A DNA stretch of 15,832 bases, from positions 1-15,832 of the forward strand of contig JAFGIE010000188.1 in assembly GCA_016929775.1 (NCBI GenBank), given 5' to 3'. A model generated the notes under the pieces. That model saw only the letters and a program-made list of their open reading frames with translations, made no database searches and was not told the DNA's origin. The position numbers and the translations under genes were made by a program. Below, piece by piece: positions 6,565 to 12,790 of the stretch. This DNA comes from Anaerolineae bacterium (GTDB lineage: Bacteria; Chloroflexota; Anaerolineae; JAFGEY01). How positions within the stretch are numbered: the first letter of the stretch is position 1; every line of letters starts with the position of its first letter.

Positions 6565-7353
6565 TCAGCCCGTGCCGCCCGTCTGCACGACGCGGTACGC
6601 GAGCCACACGCGACCTCCCGCCGTCACCTGGCAGGAGAGCAGCTCCAGGCGCACCGGCAGACCGTCGGCGTCGAGCGCCGGGGCGTCGTACAGCGACGGG
6701 GTGTCCATGCCCCCCACCAGCGCGGGCAGGAACTCGACGTGCAGCTCGTCGATCAGGCCCGCGCGCAGCAGCGCCCCGTTCAGCCGTCCGCCCGCCGTCG
6801 ACAGCACGCAGGTCACGCCCAGCAGGACGCGCAGCTTGCCCAGCGCCAGGCGCAGGTCGACCGGACCGCTCCCGGCGATCAGGTAGGGGATGCTCTGGCG
6901 GCGCAGCGCCGCCAGGTAGGAGGCGGGCGTGTGCGCGCCGACGAGCACCAGGGCGTGCCATCCCTGCCACGACGGGCCAAACACGCCGCCGTCGGCGATC
7001 CAGTTGCGCACCCGTCCCCGCCCGTCGACGACCGTGAACCAGCCGCGGTGTCCCTCGCGATCGACCACCCCCGGGGGCAGGTAGTCCTGGTAGAGGGGCT
7101 CGGGGTCGCCCTCGAAGGGCGGGAGCGGTTCAGGCGTCTCCCCCTCCCGCACCAGGGACCCGCTTCCCTCGAGCGTGGCGCCGGGTTGATAGGCTGCGCG
7201 CAGCGTCTCGAACACGCCCCCCAGCGGGGGCGCGCTCCACGACTCCATCGCCTGCCAGCGTGCATCGCCCTGCAGCAGGAGCACGTCTCGCGAGATCGCG
7301 AGCCGCCCGTCGAGCGACGCCGTGTTGAGCGCAATGACGCGAGGGATCTTCAT
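6565..7353 (-). CDS. RibD C-terminal/dihydrofolate-reductase-like protein
   Basis: The 262-residue protein matches the RibD_C reductase fold: an N-terminal NTASLDGRLA motif (10-19), the strands ALVLVGAHTP and IPYLIAGSG in the middle, and the diagnostic segment GGRLNGALLRAGLIDELHVE (188-207) followed by a Pro-Ala-Leu-Val-Gly-Gly turn. Family members reduce a pyrimidine or pteridine substrate with NAD(P)H; in riboflavin synthesis this is the aminouracil reductase step. The deaminase half of RibD is absent and no other riboflavin gene is nearby, so this is more likely a stand-alone reductase of unknown substrate. A long insert (about 35-125) separates the first motif from the core. AAGGAG precedes the ATG. 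It starts 30 bp after the Cys-rich gene and probably shares its transcript. Confidence 0.75.
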   Translation of the reverse strand: MKIPRVIALNTASLDGRLAISRDVLLLQGDARWQAMESWSAPPLGGVFETLRAAYQPGATLEGSGSLVREGETPEPLPPFEGDPEPLYQDYLPPGVVDREGHRGWFTVVDGRGRVRNWIADGGVFGPSWQGWHALVLVGAHTPASYLAALRRQSIPYLIAGSGPVDLRLALGKLRVLLGVTCVLSTAGGRLNGALLRAGLIDELHVEFLPALVGGMDTPSLYDAPALDADGLPVRLELLSCQVTAGGRVWLAYRVVQTGGTG

Positions 7354-7383
7354 CTCGTTCTCCTTGCCCGCTGGCGGGGGAGT

Positions 7384-8010
7384 CTATTCGTCCGCCGAGC
7401 GGTGCGCCGTCTCTTCCTCGTCCAGCCAGTCTGGCTCCTCCCAGCGCATTCCCTTGCGCCCCGGCACGATCCGCGCCGGACCCGCGACATAGAACGCACA
7501 CGACTTGGGGCCATAGCAGAACGTCTCAAACCGGTACTCCATGTGAGGATCCCAGGGGTCGATCAGCAGCTCGACCGGCATCCGGCAGCCCCACATGCAG
7601 GTCGTGCAGCGCGCGTTGTAGGTGCGCGTCGCGAGGCGGCGGTGCCCTCGCCAGCGGTACGTCTCCAGGTCGGGTGGCACCCCGTGCCAGGGCGGGGGCG
7701 GGTTGACCTGCTCTCCCCCGCGCCGCACGAGCACCAGCTTGCTCGCCCGGTAGAACGCGACAGGCTCCTTGCGCGGGTCCGCCACCGGGACTGCCCGCCC
7801 GCTGACCTCGTCGCCGACGCGGAACTGGTGCTTGGCTTGCGCCGTCTTGCCCACGCCCACCGAAAAGCGGCATAGCGCACCGTTCACCTCGCCGCGCAGG
7901 AACAGGCTGTACCCCAGGTAGCTGTGCGAGCGCTCGTCGAACGATCGCAGCAGCCGGATCCGGGGCTGCACGGCTTTGATGTATCCGTTCCAGAGTATGG
8001 TCTCTGCCAT
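7384..8010 (-). CDS. unrecognised Cys-rich protein with a putative metal site
   Basis: I do not recognise this 208-residue protein. The first 95 residues are beta-rich, with a Gly-rich FSVGVGKTAQ segment and a FRVGDEVSGRAVPV strand pair suggestive of a small barrel (OB-like). The second half has CTTCMWGC (135-142) and FCYGPKSC (164-171), giving Cys135-x2-Cys138-x3-Cys142-x22-Cys165-x5-Cys171, plus Cys47. This spacing suggests a zinc or iron-sulfur site. The tail is acidic (EEPDWLDEEE). There is no signal peptide or membrane segment, so it is cytoplasmic. GCGAGGAG precedes the ATG at 8010; the open frame extends further upstream but only into the protease gene. It lies 35 bp after the protease stop and 30 bp before the reductase, so an operon is likely. 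A nucleic-acid-binding or redox role is possible but unproven. Confidence 0.7.
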   Translation of the reverse strand: MAETILWNGYIKAVQPRIRLLRSFDERSHSYLGYSLFLRGEVNGALCRFSVGVGKTAQAKHQFRVGDEVSGRAVPVADPRKEPVAFYRASKLVLVRRGGEQVNPPPPWHGVPPDLETYRWRGHRRLATRTYNARCTTCMWGCRMPVELLIDPWDPHMEYRFETFCYGPKSCAFYVAGPARIVPGRKGMRWEEPDWLDEEETAHRSADE

Positions 8011-8045
8011 CTCGCTCCTCGCTTGGCGGGATCGGGCTCTGGTTG

Positions 8046-10421
8046 CTAGGGCGACCAATCCGGCGCACCGTCGTTCGATCCGGGCGCATCCGTCAGGTTC
8101 ATGGTCAGCCCGCCGACCGCGGGCACGATGTACACCTCGCGGTCGCCATCGCGGTCTGAGGAAAAGACGATCCACCGTCCGTCGGGCGACCACGCAGGCT
8201 GCGTGTTCAACGCATCGCCCGGACCGCTGTCGGTGACCAGGCGCAACTGCCCCGGGTAGCGGACGTTGAGCACGGCGATCTCTTTGCGCAGCCTCCCTCC
8301 CTGGCGGATCACGGTGGTGTAGGCGATCTCGTCGCCATACGGGGCCCACGCGGGCTGCATGTCGGTGTAGGCGTTGGTTGTCAGCCGCTGTGTCACACCT
8401 GTAGGCAGATCGACCAGGTAGAGGTCATAGTTGCCCTCCTGGCGCGAGGTGTAGGCGATCTGCGTGCCATCGGGCGACCAGGTGGGATAGCTGTCCCAGG
8501 CGTCGTTGAACGTTACCTGCCGGATCGCCCTGCTGCCGAGGTCGATCACATAGATCTCCCAGTCGCCATCCCGGTCCGAGACGTAGGCTATGCGGCTTCC
8601 GTCGCGCGACCACGCGGGATGGATCTCGTCCGCTGGATCGATGGTCAGCGCCGTCCACTGCCCACCGGACGCCCCCATGAGGAACAGGTCCGCATCGCCG
8701 GCGCGGTTGCCCGAGAACACGATCTGCTGTCCGTCGGGCGACCAGCGGGCGTCTCCCTCGTCGCCTGGGTCGGTGGTCAGTCGCGCCGTTCCCGTCCCGT
8801 CAGGCAGCATGCGATAGATATCCACGCTCCCTGCCCGGTCCGAATAGAAGAGGATGGGCGCGCTGGCTACGGCGAGGGGGGCCAGATAGCGCTCGCTGGC
8901 CCATCCCATCACCCCACTTCCCTCAGCCCGCACATAGTACCACAGGCGCTCGCCGTCCCACGCGGGGTCGCGCAGCACCTCGACCCGGGTCCCCAGGATC
9001 ATGGTGTCGATCTGCTCCCCGTCGAGGCTGGGCGTGTCGCGCAGGTTGAGCTCCCCTGCGCCGAGCACGACCATGATCTCCCCCGGGCTTGTGCCCCCCG
9101 GCGAGGGTGTGCTGGGCGACGGCGCACCCATCGCAGCGCGCGCGGCATCGACCCAGGGTCGGACCCCGTCGATCGGCAGGCTGCGCGCCAGCACCCCTCC
9201 TGAGCTGGTCGGTTCGTACTGGGAGGGGATGCCGATCAGTTCGCCGCGTGTGTTGAGCAGCATGCCGCCGCTGTGCCCGTGGCTGATCCCGGCGTCGCTC
9301 TTGATCCACTCTTCGTCCCGCGTGGCGACCACGCCCTCGGTCCACGAAACGCTGCCGCCGGCATAGTCGGGAAAACCGAGCAGCAGGACCGGGTCCCCGA
9401 TCCGCACCGCCGCGCTGCTACCCATCGGCACGCTCGTCAGGTCGAGCTGCGTGTTGACCGGCGCCCCATCCGACGCACGGTGCGTGATTCGGAGCACTGC
9501 CACGTCGAGCTCGGGATCGCAGAACTCGGGCATGACCTGGGCCCAGTAGGTCCAGATCGGCTGGGCATCGGGATCGTCGATCGTGTAGACCCGGACGTGG
9601 CCCTCCTCGTTCCACAGCCTGCCTGCCCAGTCGCCGACGACGTGCCAGTTGGTCACGATCAGCCCTCGCGCGCCGTCGACGATCGAGCCCGATCCACCGA
9701 TCGTGTCGCCAAAGAGGCGGTCGTTGGGCACCCACAGCGCGACCAGCGACCGGGCTGCGCGCCTGCCCAGTTCCCGAATGCTCGGCATAGGCGTTGGCGT
9801 GGGGGGCACGGGCGTCGGCGTCGGGGCGAGCACGACAAAGGTCGCCGCCTGTACCGACCGGCCCTCGATCGACAGCTCGAAACGGTACTTGCCGGGCGAG
9901 AGGACCTCGGCGCCAAAGGGAGTCGTGTCTGCTACGTAGGCCGGGCCATCGCTGCCATAGTGGTCGATATCCCACTGCCGCTCTTGCTCCGACCACAAGC
10001 CGTCATCGAGGTACCAACGCTCGGTGTAGGGCATACCAGCTCGCATCCCGCCATAGCTCGCCAGGGCATAGACCACGTGTACCTGGTAGAACTGTACCGC
10101 ACGATCGAGCAGCTGATCTCCCTGCACGGCGGCGCCAAAGGCGATCGCGCCAAACTGGGGCGCCGGGGTGGGCAGGGGCGTCGCCGCGGCCGTCGCCGTG
10201 GGCGCATCGGTGGGCGTCGACGATGGCGCGGGCGTCGGGCTGGGGCGCGCGCTCAGAGCCTGCGTCTGGGTCGCGTCGACGGCGGGCACGGGGGGAGGGA
10301 CCGTCGGCTCTGCAGGGACAGGGGGATGCGTGATCAGCAGGGCCACGATGCCCATCGCGACCACCCAGACGATGCCGAGGGCGATCAAGATCGGGGTCGT
10401 GCGGGGCGTCTTTGCGTCCAC
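8046..10421 (-). CDS. membrane-anchored trypsin-like protease with SH3 and TolB-type propeller
   Basis: The 791-residue protein starts at a GTG and has these parts in order: a short cytoplasmic tail; one TM helix (about 10-30); a Pro/Thr/Ala linker (31-88); a beta domain (89-199) ending in a SPGKYRFEL strand; a TPTPVPPTPTP linker; a trypsin-like domain (about 216-430) with His260 in TNWHVV, Asp306 in LDVAVL and Ser384 in GHSGG, a complete triad; an SH3b domain (about 455-513, ELNLRDTP to GWASERYL); and six PD40 blades (522-791, repeated SDRDGD-type and WSPDG-type motifs). The last residues, DWSP, would close the propeller with the first blade. The active parts should face outside the membrane. 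HtrA-like PDZ domains are absent. The role of the propeller, perhaps a substrate or peptidoglycan sensor, is inference. It is the first gene of the minus-strand operon. Confidence 0.9.
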   Translation of the reverse strand: MDAKTPRTTPILIALGIVWVVAMGIVALLITHPPVPAEPTVPPPVPAVDATQTQALSARPSPTPAPSSTPTDAPTATAAATPLPTPAPQFGAIAFGAAVQGDQLLDRAVQFYQVHVVYALASYGGMRAGMPYTERWYLDDGLWSEQERQWDIDHYGSDGPAYVADTTPFGAEVLSPGKYRFELSIEGRSVQAATFVVLAPTPTPVPPTPTPMPSIRELGRRAARSLVALWVPNDRLFGDTIGGSGSIVDGARGLIVTNWHVVGDWAGRLWNEEGHVRVYTIDDPDAQPIWTYWAQVMPEFCDPELDVAVLRITHRASDGAPVNTQLDLTSVPMGSSAAVRIGDPVLLLGFPDYAGGSVSWTEGVVATRDEEWIKSDAGISHGHSGGMLLNTRGELIGIPSQYEPTSSGGVLARSLPIDGVRPWVDAARAAMGAPSPSTPSPGGTSPGEIMVVLGAGELNLRDTPSLDGEQIDTMILGTRVEVLRDPAWDGERLWYYVRAEGSGVMGWASERYLAPLAVASAPILFYSDRAGSVDIYRMLPDGTGTARLTTDPGDEGDARWSPDGQQIVFSGNRAGDADLFLMGASGGQWTALTIDPADEIHPAWSRDGSRIAYVSDRDGDWEIYVIDLGSRAIRQVTFNDAWDSYPTWSPDGTQIAYTSRQEGNYDLYLVDLPTGVTQRLTTNAYTDMQPAWAPYGDEIAYTTVIRQGGRLRKEIAVLNVRYPGQLRLVTDSGPGDALNTQPAWSPDGRWIVFSSDRDGDREVYIVPAVGGLTMNLTDAPGSNDGAPDWSP

Positions 10422-10425
10422 GGAG

Positions 10426-10432
10426 CCCTCCT
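10426..10432 (-). promoter_or_regulatory. ribosome binding site that fixes a GTG start
   Basis: The minus strand has AGGAGGG followed by CTCC and GTG (10421-10419). An in-frame ATG ten codons upstream (10451) has no such site and would place the ribosome binding site inside the coding region, so the GTG is preferred. Confidence 0.75.
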
Positions 10433-10599
10433 CTCTGGAAAGACTATTCATGCCGGCTGCGCGCGGCGCGCCCCACGGCTTTGGCGCCGCTCAACGCGGA
10501 AGAATGGGTGAGCCCAGCCCGTCCCGGCGCGAGGGTGGCACGTAGCGCCACCAAGCCCCGGAAGGACCGCCCGGTGTGCATGCGTGCGCCCTTGTACGT

Positions 10600-10628
10600 A
10601 GAGTACGACGGTTGGCCGATCCTGTCAA
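10600..10628 (-). promoter_or_regulatory. leftward promoter for the protease operon
   Basis: A perfect -35 TTGACA (minus strand, 10628-10623) is separated by 17 bp from TACTCT (10605-10600). The -10 matches only the three most conserved positions, so strength is uncertain. Transcription would start near 10593. Confidence 0.45.
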
Positions 10629-10658
10629 GTCTATGGCCGGATCTCAAGACACTCTCCC

Positions 10659-10687
10659 TTGACCCGTACATGCGCCCGTGGTACAAT
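10659..10687 (+). promoter_or_regulatory. rightward sigma70-type promoter for the YLATT-like gene
   Basis: TTGACC (10659-10664), a 17-bp spacer and TACAAT (10682-10687) match the consensus at 5/6 positions in each box. Transcription should start near 10694, giving a leader of about 60 nt. The layout is nearly the same as the promoter at 29-57. Confidence 0.8.
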
Positions 10688-10690
10688 AGG

Positions 10691-10711
10691 ACATAGACAG
10701 ATCTGTTATGT
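10691..10711. promoter_or_regulatory. palindromic operator candidate over the rightward start site
   Basis: ACATA-g-ACAGATCTGT-TATGT is a 10-bp perfect palindrome extended by five more paired bases on each side, with one extra G in the left arm. It covers about -4 to +17 relative to the predicted start, a classic repressor position. It is AT-rich in a GC-rich region. No regulator gene lies in the window. Confidence 0.6.
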
Positions 10712-10754
10712 ACAGTGCCCGCGGCTATCCCGCCACAGGCGGAAGGAGGGACCG

Positions 10755-11867
10755 ATGTCCGAGCAGACCGCAGCCACTGCGCCCATCGCGGATGGGCCCT
10801 ACATCGCGCTGATCATCCTGATCATGGTCGTTTCCGGTCTACTGGGAGGGCTTGCCAACTACTTTCTCGCCCGCCGCCAGCAGCGCCTCGCCGAGGTCAC
10901 CGGCGGGGGGGAGGCAGAGGCCGAAGAGCCCTTGGTCCCATCGCCCACCGACCTCTGGGAGTCGCTGGTGATGGGCGTGGTCGCGGCGTTCATCGTTCCC
11001 CTCTTCCTGAGCACGATCTCCAGCGACCTGCTCCGCACCGGCGCGACGGACCGGCTCAACCTCTTGGTGTTTGGCGGGTTCTGCCTGGTCGCCGCGATCT
11101 TTGCCCGGGCGTTCATCCGCAATATCTCGGACGCCGTGCTCAACAAGCTGCGCGAGGTGGGGCAGGAGGCCGAGCAGGCAGTCCGTGTGGCGGAGCAGGC
11201 GACCCAGGATGCGGAGCAAGCGCGCAGCGAAGCCGCCGCGGCGGATAGCGAGACGCAAAAGACGGTGACCCAGCTCCAGACGGACGTGGAAGCGGCGGCA
11301 ATGTCGCTGGGCGGGCTCGCCGCGCCGACCACGATGGCGCCGGCGCCGCTGCAGGGCGCTGCCTCGGCGGCGCTCGCCGAGACCGCCGCCGCGCTGTCGG
11401 CTCCGGCGGAGCCGCCGACGCTCGACGAGCTCGCCGCCGAGTACAACGAGATCCTGCAGGAGCCAGATGGGCCGACCCAGACGGCGCGGTTGACGGGCGT
11501 CCTGAGCCGCATGCGCGCCGTAGCCCGCTTCCTGACCGACGGCTTTGACGTCTCCACCCACCTCAAAGAGGATCGCGACGCGGGAAAGCGGCTGGCGGCG
11601 TACGCCTACCTGTGCGAGCAGCCCCAGCCCGCCGCGCTGCAAGAGCTGGTCAGCACGGTCACCGACCCGCGCCGCGAGAGCCAGGCCTTTGGCCAATACT
11701 GGGGCATCCAGGCGATCGAGCGGGTCACGGCACACATGCGCCGGCACGGCAGCCCAGTCCCGCACAGCGTCGTCCGCGCCCTGACCGGGTTCCGCGATCG
11801 CGTCGGGCGCGGCACCGACCGGCAGTACGAGGTCGCGCGCCTCCTCTCTCGGCTGGAGCAGGGCTAG
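10755..11867 (+). CDS. three-TM, coiled-coil protein resembling YEATS-associated (YLATT) proteins
   Basis: The 370-residue protein starts at an ATG preceded by GGAAGGAGGG. It has three TM segments (about 15-38, 69-86, 101-118). The motifs GGLANYFLARR, AAFIVPLFLSTISSDLL (77-93) and LVFGGFCLVAAIFARAFI (104-121) match my recollection of the YEATS-Like-Associating Three-TM family, described in predicted NTP-dependent biological conflict systems. An alpha-helical coiled coil follows (about 124-185, many Glu/Ala/Gln), then an Ala/Pro linker (188-222) and a helical C-terminal domain (223-370). The segment SRMRAVARFL...KRLAAYAYLCEQPQP resembles helical domains seen with such systems. The coiled coil and C-terminus are probably cytoplasmic. 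No YEATS domain, STAND NTPase or caspase-like effector is in this window. The family assignment is from memory; the membrane topology is read directly. Confidence 0.7.
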   Translation: MSEQTAATAPIADGPYIALIILIMVVSGLLGGLANYFLARRQQRLAEVTGGGEAEAEEPLVPSPTDLWESLVMGVVAAFIVPLFLSTISSDLLRTGATDRLNLLVFGGFCLVAAIFARAFIRNISDAVLNKLREVGQEAEQAVRVAEQATQDAEQARSEAAAADSETQKTVTQLQTDVEAAAMSLGGLAAPTTMAPAPLQGAASAALAETAAALSAPAEPPTLDELAAEYNEILQEPDGPTQTARLTGVLSRMRAVARFLTDGFDVSTHLKEDRDAGKRLAAYAYLCEQPQPAALQELVSTVTDPRRESQAFGQYWGIQAIERVTAHMRRHGSPVPHSVVRALTGFRDRVGRGTDRQYEVARLLSRLEQG

Positions 11868-11870
11868 GTC

Positions 11871-11939
11871 GACCCAGCACACGGACGCACACGGACCCGG
11901 TCCCTCGAAGGGACCGGGTCCGTATGCTCAGGCTGGGTC
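11871..11939. terminator. strong bidirectional hairpin nested in an outer inverted repeat
   Basis: ACGGACCCGGTCCCT (11891-11905) and AGGGACCGGGTCCGT (11909-11923) form a perfect 15-bp stem with a 3-nt loop (CGA). An outer 8-bp inverted repeat, GACCCAGC (11871-11878) and GCTGGGTC (11932-11939), encloses it. It lies 3 bp after the YLATT-like stop and 11 bp before the convergent esterase stop, so it can terminate both transcripts. There is no U-tract. A tandem CACACGGACG/CACACGGACC (11878-11897) overlaps the left arm. Confidence 0.75.
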
Positions 11940-11950
11940 CATTCGGCTGT

Positions 11951-12790
11951 CTACCCTCCGCCGCCGAGCGCACCCAGCCACGCCGCATAGAGCCCGGGCC
12001 AACTCGCGACGGGCCCGCCGCGCACGCCTAGGCCGAAGCCGTGCCCGCCCGCGGCGTACACGTGCAGCTCGGCGCGCACCTTTGCCTCGTGCAGGGCCCC
12101 GTAGAAGCGCAGCGTGTCCGCCACGGAGACGAAATCGTCCGCCGCCTGCGCCAGAAAGACGGGCGGAGTGTCGGCGCCGATCCCGGCGTAGGCCTCGCGC
12201 GGGATCGGGGCGTAGAGCAGTCCGACGTGGTCGGGACGGCACGAGACCCGCTCGACCGGGTCTGCCGCGTCCGTCCTTCCCCTATCCCACGCCGTCGCCA
12301 CACTCGCTGCCAGGTGCCCGCCCGCCGAGAAGCCGAGCAGACCGATCCGCCTGGGATCGATCTGCCAGGCGTCGCTCCGGCTGCGCACCAACCGGATCGC
12401 GCGCCGCGTGTCCTCAAGTGCCGCCCCGATCGCGGTGCGGCGATCCGCGGCGTCGAGGCGATAGGCGATCACGACCCCGGCGACGCCGAGCGAGGTCAGC
12501 CACGTAGCGACGTCATACCCCTCCTTGTCGATCGCCAGGTGCTGGAAGCCGCCGCCCGGCAGCAGGAGCACCGCGGCGCCGGTCGCGCGTTCCGCCGGCG
12601 GGAGGTAGAGCGCGATCGAGGGCCTGCTCACGCGCGAGACGGCGCGGTTGAGCCCCTGCGCGTTCTGCTCTACGTCGCGGTTCACGACCGTCTCTCTATC
12701 GGGGACGTCCTCCCAACCCGGCGCGCCACCGGGCCACAGCAGCTCCACGGCGTGCGCTCCGGCGCCCAAGGCGCGATCACTCCCCGTCAT
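11951..12790 (-). CDS. alpha/beta-hydrolase esterase (acetyl-xylan/BD-FAE-like)
   Basis: The 279-residue protein has the esterase fold with a complete triad: an oxyanion segment LLLPGGGFQHLA (76-87, with Pro in place of His in HGGG), the nucleophile elbow LGFSAGGHLAAS with Ser155, an acidic residue in AQAADDF (Asp218 or 219) and His250 in AGGHGFGL. Relatives remove acetyl or feruloyl groups from polysaccharides or act on small esters. The N-terminal WPGGAPGWED segment resembles that found in sugar esterases of this type. No signal peptide is present. Its ATG overlaps the sulfatase stop in an ATGA, so translation is coupled and the two enzymes are likely to act on the same sulfated, acylated substrate; this is inference. 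A longer upstream frame lies inside the sulfatase gene and is rejected. Confidence 0.85.
   Translation of the reverse strand: MTGSDRALGAGAHAVELLWPGGAPGWEDVPDRETVVNRDVEQNAQGLNRAVSRVSRPSIALYLPPAERATGAAVLLLPGGGFQHLAIDKEGYDVATWLTSLGVAGVVIAYRLDAADRRTAIGAALEDTRRAIRLVRSRSDAWQIDPRRIGLLGFSAGGHLAASVATAWDRGRTDAADPVERVSCRPDHVGLLYAPIPREAYAGIGADTPPVFLAQAADDFVSVADTLRFYGALHEAKVRAELHVYAAGGHGFGLGVRGGPVASWPGLYAAWLGALGGGG

Larger units (their letters stand above)
10422..10754. promoter_or_regulatory. divergent control region, 333 bp
   Basis: No gene is supported here. The region holds a leftward promoter (10600-10628), a rightward promoter (10659-10687), an AT-rich palindrome over the rightward start, and a 6-bp hairpin GGTGGC/GCCACC with 7-nt loop (10534-10552) in the leftward leader. 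That leader is about 170 nt long. A possible 80-codon frame on the minus strand (10444-10686) overlaps both promoters and is rejected. Confidence 0.7.

Noticed and set aside
6555..6568. Tandem GAGATCA near the end of the reductase gene
   Set aside because: Two 7-bp units only, overlapping the stop codon; within chance expectation.
5284..7875. 863-codon open frame on the plus strand
   Set aside because: It runs antisense through the META lipoprotein, reductase and Cys-rich genes, has no family-like sequence or RBS, and is explained by high GC content suppressing stops in the opposite strand.
9783..9830. Low-complexity GGCGTxGG tandem hexamers
   Set aside because: They encode the Pro/Thr linker of the protease protein (TPTPVPPTPTP) and are explained by that coding function.
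10444..10686. 80-codon minus-strand frame in the divergent region
   Set aside because: It overlaps both predicted promoters, lacks an RBS and has no recognisable features.
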